Assembly (NCBI RefSeq): GCF_004011695.2
Contig: NC_082416.1
Location: forward strand, 682,001 to 746,000
Length of the DNA: 64,000 nt
From: Ascochyta rabiei
Lineage: Eukaryota; Ascomycota; Dothideomycetes; Pleosporales; Didymellaceae
Direction: 5' to 3'
Of this stretch, positions 1-13,468 are shown piece by piece (positions within the stretch are counted from its first letter, which is position 1; every line of letters starts with the position of its first letter). The notes beneath the pieces were generated by a model. The model worked only from the letters and a program-made list of their open reading frames with translations, had not been told where the DNA came from and made no database searches. The translations under genes were made by a program, and so were the position numbers.

Positions 1-776
1 CCCCACCATAAATGTCGCCGCACTTGTGTGGAAGCAAAGTCGTCGACGCAAGGCACAACACATACGTTGTGAGCAAGATATGAGTGAACGTCTACTGCGA
101 AATTACAACATTGGGCCGACAACATCCTTGTACAGTGTTGTGCGATGCGCTCACCTAAGTTTTTTTTCCTCGCCGAACGCACTGCCCAGCCCAGATGACC
201 TTAGATAAGGCCCTATAGACTATACAGCTTTCTTGCCAGTTATTTCCTTGTCACTTACGCACAAACTAGTGCATGTATGGAGTGTCATACTTACTTGTTT
301 AAGCAGACGTTTATGTTACCCTCTTGCTCCCTGCTGGCGGATGGCGAAAGAAACAAATCTCTTTTGCAGTCCGCCACCTTGACGCATCAGTGAACACAAC
401 ACGGAGTCGTAGGCTTCTTGGTGACTTTCGGCTGTTAATACACAATGTGCAGTCTTAGATTGGAACCCATGGTATCCTACAGTGATTTGCAAGAACTTTC
501 AAGATGACTACATGACAGCAGAACCCCTTCAGCATTGTACGGACAGTATTGAGCCGCCTGGCCCCCAAACCAGCATCAATACATGCATCTAAACACGCAC
601 GTACACTGTATGTTGGTAGCCGCTCACAGCGCGTGGGGCTAAGCCAGAACACCCCTGTGGAAGAAGTCGCTTCAAAAAAAAAAGCCGTATATAAAAAAAC
701 GCTACGATTGGAAGCTGGCACGCAGTCAAGAGACTACAGTTCCCAACCACGTCTTTCAGAACGGTTCCCATCCAGC
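1..776. other. Left flank without a supported gene
   Basis: Only short overlapping open frames on both strands, with no recognisable domain. A poly-A-rich stretch lies near 676-697. It would be the upstream region of the damaged metallo-beta-lactamase gene that follows. Confidence 0.5.
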
Positions 777-1629
777 ACATCACACGAACCCAGCATCCAT
801 CCCGTCTTCGAAAACCACCACAGGAACATTCCAATACATCGTCACAGATCCATCAAGCAGAGCCACAGTCACCATCGATCCAGTTTTGGACTTTGATCCA
901 TCTACAACGACAATCAGCACGACCTCCGCGAACGCTCTCCTCGCTCTAGTCGCTGAGAAGAGCTACGATGCTGAGTACGTTCTCGAGACACATGTCCACG
1001 CCGATCACCTGAGCGCTGCATCCTACCTGCAAGCACAACCAAGGCAAACACAAGACCAAGCACCGCAGATCGAGATCGGTAAGCGAACAGGCCAAGACCA
1101 GGAACTCTTCAGCAAACGCTATGGAGTGCCAACCCACGAGCACAGCATCGCCTTCAACAAGCTATTCGACGACGACGACGACGACGACGAGAAATTTCGC
1201 GTAGGAGGCCTGCAATCCCAGGCGATCCACCGCCCAGGCCACACACCAGACCACACGCGGTACAAGATGGGCTCGCACGTCTTCGGCGGCGACTCGCTCT
1301 TCCACGCCGACGTCGGCACCGCGCGCACCGATTTTCCTGGCGGCAGTGCGCAGCAGCTTTGGCTGTCGGGTCAGAAGCTGCTGGCTTTGCCGGACGAGAC
1401 GCGGATTTGGACGGGCCATTGTTATCCTCCTGCAAATCGGACAACGCACAAAGAGGTAGATGAACATCTTAGGGGCTGTGTGACGGAGGACGGCCTTGTC
1501 AAGGCGCCGAGGCTGCTGCATCAGAGTTTGCAGATCAACGTCAGAGGCAGGAGGCTGCCGGTGCCGGATGAAGATGGTCAGAGGACGTTGAGAGCGTCGT
1601 TGAAACTAGCAGGCGTGGGGCTCTTGTAG
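777..1629 (+). pseudogene. Metallo-beta-lactamase-fold hydrolase (persulfide dioxygenase-like), probably broken
   Basis: The reading frame from about 820 encodes an MBL-fold protein of the ETHE1/glyoxalase II-like group. The metal ligands are visible: HVHADHL, the HRPGHTPDH segment, GDSLFHADVGTARTDFPGG and GHCYPP (usually GHDYPP in this family). Family members begin with an IHxVFExxTGTFQYIV segment. Here IHPVFE is in one frame and TTTGTFQYIV in the next; the shift falls at the A-run 811-814. No ATG precedes either part: the codon where a start would be expected, before SHEPS, is ACA at 777. The part after GHCYPP is shorter than I recall for relatives. A run of Asp codons (about 1168-1191) is a GAC microsatellite. 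I infer a pseudogene; an upstream exon carrying the ATG plus a sequencing error in the A-run is the alternative. Confidence 0.7.
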
Positions 1630-1789
1630 GTGGCTGGATTGATGGATGAGCGGGTGTCTGTAGTTGTGCGCTGGGTGCTGAGTGGTTACAGAAAGGTAGG
1701 AGGTGCGAAGCCGAGGGTGCTGCAGGTCTCGCAGGCGGTCCTTGTAGGCGTCTGACGCGGCTAGAAGTGTTGCGACTGTTTTCTTGTGG

Positions 1790-3602
1790 TCAACTGAGTG
1801 TTATCTCTTCGATCTTTGGGTCGGTGGCCCAGGAGTCATCCAAAGCGAAACCGGCCATCTTGTCGAATGCAATCACATCATCGACTTATGCAGGTCCAAC
1901 AAGTCTCCATATCCGTTGGCCTTCACATACATTATATGCCCTTAGTATCACGGGTAAATTAAACCCTGGGACTGCATGAATGACATTCCCAGCCGGTGTG
2001 CAGGGAGGTCCACTTCTGATGACGCCTCCAGCGGTGATGAAAACATTGCGAGGGCCGTGGTTCCAGAGTAGTTGCTCGAACGTCTGTCCGGTATTTTCAG
2101 CTGCCTTGGACATTTCCGAGGCTTGCATCAATTGTTCGAATGAGTCGTCCACTTCATCGGCAGACAGCGACTCTGTCCATCTGCAGTACAACAATGTGCG
2201 CCATACCATGTCCTCCAGGGAACGAGTCAGTAGACTTTTGGCCTTCGAATGTTTCGGGTGGTGGTGCTGTTGCTCAAACCTCTCCATAATGTAGCGCAGA
2301 GGGTTTGAACATGGGATGGTTTCGATAATCTCAACTGCTACTGCAACACGAAAAGCGATCTGACGGTTGCCAACCGCCCGCACTGAGAGTGTGGAGCCCA
2401 ACGAGGGAAATGGTACAAAACATCGTAATCCTTCCGCCCTTTCTTGGGTGCAGCACCAATCAATCGTCCAGCTAGGAATAGCGTGTTCGTCTCCACTTTT
2501 GTTCCGGTAGGCTAGTCCAGCGTAGAGTAATGCCACCGGGCTACAGTGCTGCAACATATATAGCGTGGTTTAGGCAAAGAGTGTCGTATGCGATACTAGT
2601 AATCCATCATCGTAAAACCACGGTCTTCTTCACACACCAGTCCAAGCAGGGAGTAGATACAGTCTCTCAGGTCAGATATCCTCAAATTCGTCCAGTCGCA
2701 AGCCAAGTAGAGTAGAGCCAGGAGGCTCAAGCTATCTCCGCAGCTTCTTTGTATCCGATCACAAACCCAGACAGCCGCTGGTGGTTCCCCGTCTGTAGGC
2801 TTGAATGGCGTGTACAGTAGGTCCAATCGCTCTCTGTATGCTTTGTAGTTCTTGGAGGGTATGTGAGAGAGCATTCGTAGCCAAGTAAATACTAGCATAG
2901 CCCTCTGGACGGCATCCCATCGTATCTTGTCCGAACCACAGAACAATGTAACAGAGGTGGCCAGACCAATCTCCTGAATCACCCAAAGACGAGTCCAGTA
3001 GTCGTTCTCCATGAGCAAAATTATCAGGCCAAGATCCCCATCTTTGAAAGAGGAGGCACCCAGTAGCGGTGCGTAGATACGGTTTGACAGTTCGCTGTCT
3101 TCGTCCCACGAGGTAAACTTATATATATCCGGCAGATGAACTGTTTGTATAACTTTGCTATCTCTTTTATCAAATATATCCCCCTCTTACTTCCATCGTC
3201 CTCTAGTCCAAGCCAGGCTACGACTGTACCTGCCATCCGATAGACATCCTTCATCTTCTGCACCTGGTGGCCCCTTTCAATGTCATCTTGCTGGTTAATA
3301 CACAAAGCGTCAACCCACAATATGCTCACTTCATCCGTTCGAAGTTGAAACAAAGCATCGGCCAAGTTGTTCGTAACTTGCACCTCAGATGCGTTGACAT
3401 AGACTGGGCGAGTCTGGCATGCGTCACAGACGTAGGATAGAGCCGTGTAGTTTTGTCCATCATCAAGTGAGCAAACGCTGAGTCTGCAGCGGATCGTATC
3501 GGTTGAGTGCAAGTCGGGGGCCAGGACTTCGAGCAACCGAATCTCGTTTCGAGTGTCATCCAGCGGCTCGTGAATGGGTGAGGTGTGATCTTCCTTGAAC
3601 AC
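1790..3602 (-). pseudogene. HET-domain (heterokaryon incompatibility) protein, probably inactivated
   Basis: A HET-domain protein on the minus strand. Exon 1 (3602-3191) has the hallmark YTALSY and the block WVDALCINQQDDIERGHQV. A clear 50-nt intron (3190-3141, GTAAGA..CAG) leads to exon 2, with WTRLWVIQEIGLA and then CIYSLLGLV. A second intron near 2594-2539 would join DY to PVALLYAGLAYRNKSG; its acceptor is ambiguous. The C-terminal part ends at a TAA at 1886-1888 inside RLVGPA. The same frame then stays open to 1790 and reads VDDVIAFDKMAGF, as if TAA replaced a sense codon. No ATG is found at the N-terminus: the best start, before FKEDHTSP, is GTG. HET proteins trigger vegetative incompatibility and cell death. 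I infer a recently disabled allele; missed splicing could explain part of the damage. Confidence 0.75.
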
Positions 3603-4002
3603 TATAGACAGGGAATGGCGTGCGTAAAGTCGAAAGTACCATTCAATGGTCTGGTTCAGGGAGTGGTAAAGATGCGAGAAGCGTAAGTCGTGGTTCAGAG
3701 ATTGTGTCTGCCCGGAGGGACGAAAGCTCAGCCTTGCCGCGCACCTGCAGGAGAAGTATGCAGGTATGCAGACGTCAAGGCAGCATGTGCCTGTTCACAT
3801 CTAAGCGCACCAATGATCTTGGACGAAGGCAGGTGCGACGTTCTGAGACGGCGTGTACAATGAAGTACAACTTCGAATTGTGTAGATCGTGAATTGAGCA
3901 GTCGTGGATGTTTAACGCCAATTCCCATCCCTTTGAAAATGCCGTAAAAAAGGTATCGTAAAGACACAAGAGCACGTAACGAAACAAAGCCTCAAAGCTG
4001 CA
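3603..4002. other. Intergenic, no supported gene
   Basis: Between the HET gene start and the stop of the ALA dehydratase gene. Only short shadow frames are present. It probably holds the HET promoter. Confidence 0.4.
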
Positions 4003-5170
<1,168 letters not shown>

Positions 5171-6512
5171 GGCGGCAATGTAGGACGTGGAGAAGTGAGG
5201 TGAGGTCGTGTGGAGCGGAGCGGGACGGCGGTAGGTAAAGAAGCGGCGGCAACGCGTGCGGTGTGGAGCTAACAACGTCGGTTATAAGCGTTCTAGGTGC
5301 AAATGCTGATGGAGGAAGATGCTCAGGTGGCGGACTGTGATCGGCAGCCGAGGAGTCAAAATTGCGCCCAAGACTTGCAAGACGTACGCAATTGGTCAGC
5401 GAGAGTAACGTGTCAAGTCATGGAGGCCGAGAAGTAGGCAGAATTGATTGTTTAAATTCATATCGACAGGAACGAAGGCCCGGAGTGTTGCTCGACGCAT
5501 CGCGCCTTCCGCTTGACTGCCGAGTCATCTCCAGCCAACCAAAAGCCAAGGATTACCGAATGCAGGGATGCAGTGTGCACAGAGCTCCGAATCGCCACTC
5601 CGAGTTCCGAAAGCGTCTCTAGCACTATAGTCTCAGGCATAAGTTTTGTGAGTGGATTGCGCAGTGGGTGATGCAGCCAAAACATGAGCGAGTTAAAGGA
5701 TAGAGCAAGGCGTCAACACTGCCTCAGACGGCTAATCACTCGACTCCAGAAGAAAGGAGACACGCCAACTTTCGCTGCCTACTAAGCCACACAAGCAAGC
5801 CTACATCAGGGCAAGGAACTGCTTGAGGGCACACTCGGGATTGCGTGTGTCTTACATAACAAAACTGTCAAGCTTCTTCAAAGCGCAGACAACATGAATA
5901 TTTGTGGGAGCTCTTGCACCTTTGGTGCGTAATCCTAGGCGGGGTTACCACCTACCTACACTACTTATGCCTGATACCATAGTAAGCACGCCTACCTCAG
6001 TCCCTCTAAACTAGATGCCGTACGTGCCCGTCACCTCAGAGGTTTCCCGTCTTACACGGCGCAACCCTCACACATTGACAAAGGAACAATCCTAGAACCC
6101 GTCTGTACATGTCGAACGTCCAGCCAGACTACAGATCACAAGACTCACTGAAACGAATTAAGATTGGCCCCCTAACTAGCCTAGACTAGACTAAACTAAA
6201 CTAAACCGCTGTTTCCCTACTGCTACGAAAGCAGAGACAGCTATATACACCCCCAATCCCAACCCCAACCCCAACCCCAACCTAAGCCTGAATCGCGGCA
6301 TGGAAATCGAAAAGAAGGATTGCAACGCCAGATACGTTTTTGCCCATGTCCTCCTCCTCTAACGTATACTCAAGTAATGCTGGTTTGTACAGGAAGTGGT
6401 ATCGTAGCAAAAAAAAAAAAAGTGGGAACCGAGAACGCCGTTTGCGCTGATGCTGTTATGAGTATGAGAAAACGGAAAAGGGAATTCCACCGTAGGTGAG
6501 GTGGTGACCATG
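5171..6512. other. Intergenic, no supported gene
   Basis: About 1.3 kb between the HEM2 start and the end of the Sok1-like gene. It has short shadow frames only. A run of about four CCCAAC-type units lies near 6252-6282 and a poly-A run near 6410-6421; neither looks functional. Confidence 0.4.
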
Positions 6513-8526
6513 TTACTGAGAGGAGGTCTTGTGAGCGACGTGGTTCTCGGCTTCGCAGTCGGTTGTCTCGCCGGTCCTCATGCTGGATGGGATCTGGGAG
6601 TCGGTGTTCTGGGTCGCGTGGGCAGTCGTGGGGTGTGATGCGGTGGTGTCGTCTTGTACGTATGCAATCTTGCTCCACACGCGCCAATGCAGGATGATAA
6701 TGTGAGAGATGCGGTTTGCGACATCCGAGAGTTTGCGAACATCAGGATGAAGAAGGACGGTAGGAGAAGATGTATCGGTAGTCGAGGTAGGCAAAGTGAG
6801 TGGCGAAGGAGTTGTTGATGACGTTGTGGTTGGGACAAGGTTGTTGAACAGTTCCATGGGCGATGAGTTATTGTGTTTCTCCATGGTAGTTAGAACCGCA
6901 GGCAGTACGGCAGCCTCTACGTTACGCGCTCGGGTGGTGAAGGTACTGAAAAACAAGTGACGCAGACGTTGGTTCGCGCTTGACAGGTTGACGAAATCGT
7001 AAGTTGTTGATCGACAGGCTAGGGTAGAAGCTTGCCTCAGAATCTCAAGAGACAAAGCTTCAGAGTTAGCCATCCACTGGTGCGGTCCATAGCCAACAGA
7101 TGTATTGCCCATGATTGCCGTAAGTGAGGAGATCAGCTGCTTGCGTGCAGTAGACAAGCTTGGTCCCTGGTATCCAAACTGTTTGAGCAGAGTAGCGAAC
7201 ATATCAAGACAGACCTCGAAGAAGACGAAATCTTCCATCTCTGCCTTGATGATCTGCAGGCGGTCGGTATCGAGGTACATTGTTTCGGGAAAGTCTGATC
7301 GTCCGTCTTTACCAAACAAGGTGGCCGTGATTCCACGGACAAAAACCTCAAGGTGTCGGCGTGAGGCTTCTTGTTGGGTGCAGAATAGACTGAACTCCTC
7401 AGTCGCAGAGCCGTACCACTTCTGGGCAGTTTGGATGTTGACTCGGGCGCGGCCAGCAACTAATCGATCCAGATGGTAGTGTGTCTCGAAATTGACCGTG
7501 TCCTCAACGAGCAGTGTTTTGAGGTTCCTGATCTGGTGGTTCGCAACATCCTAGCGTTGTCAGCATTGTACATTCAACCGTCACAAAATAGCTTACAAGC
7601 TTCATGGACTCCAATATCCCTAACAACTCGCACAAGCCTTTGACGATGCTCTCTGACTTGTTGAGTGTCACGCCTGTTCGCGTGTAGGAAACCATCTTGT
7701 CGACCCACTCGTCCCTCATCGGGGCGCAGTGTTCCTTGAGAAGGCACGCCATCCATTCAGACAGACGCACAAGGTCGCAAACACCGCGCTCGATCTCTTG
7801 CATCAACATCGGGACATCCAGATGCTCGTCTACCCTTGAGTGATCGCGGTCCGGCACCAGGCTCTTCAGCACATCTCGTATCGTTGAGAAGATCTTTGGA
7901 ATACGTCGCTCAGCGTGTTGGACGATAGTCGACCAACTGGTTGTATCCATCTCTTGCAGTGGTGGTGTGCCTCGGAACAGTCGGGTATAAAGCTCCAGCT
8001 CTGCGACCAACGCCCTCCAGTACCTCTGTGCTGCCTTGACCTTCTCTTGTCCCTTTGCCCCGTCCAAATTCGGTCGAAAGCTTAGGTCACAGTCGAAGTT
8101 GATGTCATGCCGTAGCTTGATGTTCGTAATGATGTTCTGAATATCAAGCTCGGCCAGTGACTGTCGTGTGATCGGTGGCAGGTCTGAGCCTTCGCGAAAA
8201 GCCTCAGCTAACTCATCCCCCTCTGGTCCTGGAATCATAGTCATGATCAGCTCAGCAAGTTGCTCTGGTACGTCTGCGGTTTGTGGTGGTGATGTCGATG
8301 GAGATCGTGTGGACCGCACTGCATACTGTTCCCTGCGTCTCTTGTCGTGTCCAACATAGTGCCTGTCCTCGGTCGGCGGAGCTTCCCGACTAGTAAGTGA
8401 CCCATGCCATGACGATGTTGACGCAGTCCTCTTCCTCTCAACAGCCGGTCGCACAGCATAAGCATGTTCGGTAGGCCTGAGGGTAGAAGGGTTGCTGCCT
8501 GCAGCTTCGGGTGTCTGGATACCCAT
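6513..8526 (-). CDS. SOK1: TCP11/Sok1 family protein
   Basis: A TCP11-domain protein. The yeast homologue Sok1 was found as a high-copy suppressor of PKA loss; fungal homologues are linked to cAMP signalling and growth. Exon 1 is 8526-7597 and exon 2 is 7550-6513, separated by a 46-nt intron (7596-7551, GTAAGC..CTAG). The spliced product is 655 residues from MGIQTPEAAGSNP. Family signatures are INFDCDLSFRPNLDG, then FSTIRDVLKSLVPDRD, HCAPMRDEWVDKMV, and SMKLDVANHQIR, which is restored across the junction. The first 130 residues are polar, Ser/Pro/Arg-rich and probably disordered. The C-terminal 100 residues are Ser/Thr-rich and poorly conserved. The open frame continues upstream of 8526, but the next candidate starts are not ATG in good context. 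Confidence 0.9.
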
Positions 8527-11276
8527 GTCTTTTTGCTGTGGAGAGTGTTCGCTGTTACTCTGTATTGAATAGTGCAGTCTTATGTATCGACAACCCTGAG
8601 CTCTTGGTGGTAGTGGTGGCAAGAGGGTGCGCAGTCGTGACGGAAAATATTGAGGAGGCGAACGCTCACAAAGCGCATGCGTTGCTACAAGCGCGAGCTG
8701 CGACAAGTCAGCGATCAAACCATACAAGACAAGGCGTTTGCAAGACGCAAGCTGAAAACGTGTTCGCGGTATGTTTGACAGAAGCCGCAAGCTCCCGCAT
8801 GAACCAGCGAGACAGATCCGAGTCAGGCTTGCAAGGTGCGGTTGTACGCTTGATCAAGGTGTACCTTTTAGCATGTGCCCACGTCGATGGTAGAACTGGA
8901 GGATTTATCGGACGCAAGTCTTAGGGCTTGTGTGATGTTGACATAGTAGAGGGGAGGACAAAGAGGTCAGTTGTGCTAATTGAACACAACGACGTTTGCG
9001 GAAGCTTGATGAGACGGCTTCGTAACAGTGCAGCTTTGCAGGAAAAGCAAAGCGAAAACGAAACAGAGCCAAAGAAGACAGAAGCAGAGAGACAGACAGG
9101 CGGATACTACTGAAGGTAGCGGATAAGCTGCGGCAAGGTGTGAGACTGCTGCAAGGTGTGTTGCGGAATTCAAACAGCGTCTGACTCGTTCCTGGGGAGA
9201 GAGCTGTTTTGCAGGTTGTGAAAGAGGCTGAAGTCAGAGGGTCAGCCCTTGCATTACTTGGGAGAAGGAAAAAAGGAGAGAATGAGCAGCTGCTCAATGA
9301 TTATGTCCTGGGCGTATCTTAACATGTGCAACAGCCAATACCAACATCCAATGCCCGGAGCCGATCGCCACAGCTACGACAGATGGCGCTGGGGCGTTCG
9401 CGACCCGTTGCTCGGAGCACCTCACCAGTGTGAAGCTGCGGAACAGGCCTTCCTGGCAACACACCGCCTGTTACCCGCGGTTCAACCACGGTCAGGATTG
9501 CTGCCGTCGTCGCGGAGCCGCAGTAGCGCTCGCTCGCCTGCTGCCAAAAGTCATGGTCGCAGCTGCTGAGCGGAGGGCGAGATGCAGGCATTCCATTCCG
9601 AGCAGCGCATGCGGTTAGCCGACATGGAGAACACAACCGAGATTGGCTGGCGGCGCCGTAACCGTCACCAGCAGCCTCACTTTCGTAAACCAGGGCGAGC
9701 AGTTCGGAGCAATTGCCCGCCAACCAATACGGCTGCATCTGATAACGAAAAGTAAAGCCAGGCGATGCGTGCAGCAGCTGACCGGTCCACAGTCTCGTCT
9801 ATCGTCACGTTTGACGATTGCTTACGGAGGCTGGCACGCGTCGTACTCGTGTCCAGTGTTCTGGCTTCGACATGAGCATCGGCGTCAGCGGTCAGCCAAA
9901 CTCCAGGAGATGTTGCGGTCAGTGTGTTCTTGTGTGTACGGAGTGTGAAACGTCAATGTTTCCCCTGGGCCAGTAAGGTACCGACGAACAGCCGTGCGAT
10001 TGACATTGCCGATGATCTGGTCCAAGTGAGATCTGCCGTGCAGACAGAGCCGTGGTGGAGCTGGCGTCAGAGACTGCAGTTGTTAAAGGTAGAGCGACCT
10101 CTCACGTCCGGTGAGACGGGCGTCGTGTGAATAAGAGAGACTGCAGGTGGGATCATGCCGGTACCGAGAGCAAGGCTCGCAGGTCTTGTAGGAACTGGAC
10201 TGGTCGGTGAGTAAGAGTGGTTCGAGGCACGGACGAAGAAGCAAAGGCCAGAAAACGGTACACAGATATATGTGTGGAGGGCTGAGGTTGCGTTTGAGGT
10301 TGAGGCGGCAGCGGATGTCTAAACGGCAGTCACGACTCCGCACGTTAGGCTGGGGCTTGCCTTGTTCCTGAGCTCGACAGCCTTGTATCGATTGGTTGCT
10401 TCATTCATATACACAAAGGCAAGATGTTTATCTCGATCGTAGCCCAGTCTTCCCACACGAGTCCAAATCCAAGTCCCCACGTGAAACAACCAATTGTTGA
10501 CCTCGGAGTGGTACAGTCCATTCAAACCACCAGCCGCGCGATACATCACCTAAGACCAGGATCAATACGACTCTACCTCTGTGCAGTAAAGCATTCTGTC
10601 GCTCCCTGCACAGTACAGCCCTTCATTCTCACACCAAGCCAACCAACGAACCACTTTTCCTGTCTAACAATCCTGAGCAGACCTCCTAATTCTGACCGTG
10701 CAGGGCAGAGGAGACATGTTAGCAGAACCCCAGTGTAACGGTAACAGGCCACGGCCAGCAGTTGTCATGCGAACCGACTGCATCATAGAAGGCACGGTAG
10801 AAGTCGACGCTTTTTAAGAGCATCCAGGACTATTAAGAGAGCACAGCGAGTCGTGCATTAAGATATGTGTCATGAGAAAGCTAATGAGAACAATCTATCC
10901 CAACTGCGTCAGCAAGTGCAAGGAAGCGTCCCATGCGCCTGCAAGGCAAAGATAGCTTATTGGGCCGATTTGGAACCAAGGAAAGACATAAGTACTCGAC
11001 AAGTACCGCAAAGTTTGGACACGGAGGGAGAACTTTGTAGAGAAAACGTTGAGATGAGGGCGAGGTAAGAGCTAGTGCGCAGTTGTCCCAATTTGGAGAT
11101 ATTCACATTGCCACGTGTGTATTTCATGTCGCACTGAGCATGTCGTTGCTTCCCAAAAGAGTTCCGCATGCAGATGACCAACGTGCGCCTCACTGCGTCC
11201 GTAAGGCCGCTTGTTCGAGAGTCGGTTCTTCTTCGTCCGGAGCTGGCGGGATGACTCCCAGAATGAAGGACGCCAT
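8527..11276. other. Long intergenic stretch, no supported gene
   Basis: About 2.75 kb upstream of the Sok1-like gene and downstream of the phosphocholine cytidylyltransferase gene. The open frames present (longest near 9319-9738, minus) are short and Arg/Cys/Ser-rich, without motifs. It could hold a long 5' leader and promoter of the Sok1-like gene, or a non-coding transcript; nothing in the sequence proves either. Confidence 0.4.
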
Positions 11277-12735
11277 CTAAGCCTCAATGTCCAGGTCGTC
11301 GCTCTTCTTGCCGCTGCGTCCCCGGCGAGGCTCAGCTTGGGGACTGCGGTCTTCGCGCTCGTCGTCGCTGCTGTTTGATGGGCTTTGTGGCCTGCTGTCG
11401 TTCAAGTTGCGGCGACTCCTGGCCATCTGCGCACGGTTAGTACTGGTTCTGCGACCGCGATCGCAAGGCACTCACCCATGCCCTCACACCACCGATCAAA
11501 CCCAGGTTGTAACCAGCTGTGAACTCGGAGCTTCCTCTTTCTGCATTGCTTGCACGCGGAATGTCTAGATGACTAAGTCTCGACAGAGCAGACGGTGATC
11601 GGGCGTCCACGGCAGCCTGCTCCATGGCGTTCGAGTGTTCACGGGTAGGCGTCCTGGCTGGACTAGCTGGGCGACTCGATTGCCAGAACTGACGGAAGTC
11701 CTTTGTAAGTTCTTGCCCAGTAGTGGCCCAGTTGGCCTTGATGCTGTCGCGGAACTCCACCATGTTGCGCTTAAGATCGAGCTCGTTCTTCTTGAGCCAT
11801 GAGACGTTGAGCTCCTTGCGCGACGTGCCACGCTTGAGCTGGCGGTCGATGTACTGGTCATAGTCGCGGACGATCCTAGATGGTGTCAGTGGCTGCTTGC
11901 GCACACCTGGCCTGGGGGACCCTTACTTGGTGATGATACCCGTTGTGCTCAGACCCTCGGTTCGCTGGGTAACAAGGAACATGCCCCTCTCTTTGATAGG
12001 TCCGTAGATGTCGTCGCCCTCATCGGCGCCGTAGGGAAGGTCGTCGTGGGCGACATAGTCGATCTTGTGCTTCTCGAGGAAGTCGGTTGTAACGATCCAA
12101 GGACAGTCAGGGATGACCTCGTCGACCCATTTGCAGTGTCGCACACTCTCGGCGCGTTCCCTCGCCGATAAGACAGTAAGGCCCTTGCGCTTGTGCGTCT
12201 CCGTGTCGCCCGTGACGCCGACTACGAGCTCGACCTGGGGATTGTTGGGAGCTAAGTGGGCAAAGGCGCTCTTGGCTTGCTGCAATGCGCGCATGTGACC
12301 GATGTGGAAGAGGTCAAAGACACCGTCTGCGTACACTCTGATGGGGCGGTCCAATGAGGGGGGATTCGTCTTGAACCCACCGGCGGGGTCCGTGAGACCG
12401 GCACCTGGGGGCGCCTCCATGCGCATTGTGCTGGCCTCACCATTCTCGCCGTTCTTGAGTATGTCGGCGGAGGAGCGCTTGCTCTTCTTGCTGATGCGCT
12501 CGCCGTCGTCGTCGTCGTCGTCGTCGGCGTCGCTGTCGTCGTTGGGGGGTCCGGCGCGTCCGCGTTTTGTCGCGCCTGTCGATTCGGCCTGGCGCTCTTT
12601 CTTGGACGTGACTTGCTGCAGAACCGAATCTTTGACGCCCTCATTGGACGCGTCGCGAGACAATGGCTGCACCACATCCATGGCGTCTTTCTTGACCGAG
12701 CCAACGGTGTTGGACCTCTTGCGCTTAGGTGGCAT
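11277..12735 (-). CDS. PCT1: CTP:phosphocholine cytidylyltransferase
   Basis: Makes CDP-choline from CTP and phosphocholine, the rate-limiting Kennedy-pathway step (EC 2.7.7.15). Three exons: 12735-11927, 11875-11476 and 11426-11277. The introns are 51 nt (GTAAGG..CTAG) and 49 nt (GTGAGT..GCAG, with a perfect TACTAAC branch site). The product has 452 residues. The catalytic fold shows [16 protein letters not shown] with the HxGH motif, [15 protein letters not shown], and [19 protein letters not shown] across the first junction. It is followed by an amphipathic membrane-sensing segment ([16 protein letters not shown]). The N-terminus is basic/acidic, with a KRKR motif and a poly-Asp run encoded by a GTC/GAC microsatellite. 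The C-terminal tail is Ser/Arg-rich, probably phosphorylated. Confidence 0.96.
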
Positions 12736-13468
12736 GGATGTGCTGGCAGGAGCCGGGAAGAGAAAGCGCGGCAGTTATCGCTGCAGCGGGGACGGCAACG
12801 GCACGCGTGCGTTGAAGAGTGGTGGTGGACAGATGGATGGTCGAGTGCGTCCAAATCCTGAATCCTGGGGTTGTGGAGCTTGGGCGCTGATAAGCGTGCT
12901 GCGTGCTGCGTGCTGCGTGCTACCGGTGGCAGTGGAGCAATAGAGGGTGGCAGGGAGCCGCACTGGGTCGCTGCGACTAGAGGCTGTGAGAACGAGGAAT
13001 GTCCGCGTGTTCCAGGGCCAGAGTATAGGGACGAGTTCAAGAGATGTTGACACGGTGCACGCGAGATGGCATCAGTTCATAATTTTGGAGCCCGTTCCCT
13101 GATCGAGTGCAGATCTCCCCAACGCGGCTATGACGTTGCAGCCACAGCCCGGTCGCTGCGTCCCTCACCAAGGCCGTTCGTTGATCGCCTTCACGTGCGC
13201 CTGTTCCCAACGCATGCGCAAGCTGGTGCTGGACGCAGCCGGTCGTCATTGTGGCTCCAGCTTGCACATGCATTCAAGTGTGAGCCTGGGGGTTGTCACC
13301 ACGTCTCACATGGGGGCCTCTCCATGGCAGAGCTGGCGTTGGTGACACGGCAAGAGCCCCTGGATCCGGAGGCATTGACGGTCTGGTGCTCCTTTGCGTA
13401 TTTCACAAATTTGTGCTACTACGTCGCCTTGTGTGCAAATGAGAGGCTGGTGAAGCTATCGTGGCTCC
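12736..13468. other. Intergenic, no supported gene
   Basis: Promoter side of PCT1 and 3' side of CIA1. Short open frames on both strands have no recognisable domain. A TGCTGCG-type short repeat lies near 12897-12920. Confidence 0.4.

Noticed and set aside
6252..6282. CCCAAC run as a telomere remnant
   Set aside because: Only about four irregular units, not the fungal CCCTAA repeat.
9319..9738. Minus-strand 139-codon frame
   Set aside because: Composition typical of random GC-rich frames, no motif, non-ATG or weak start.
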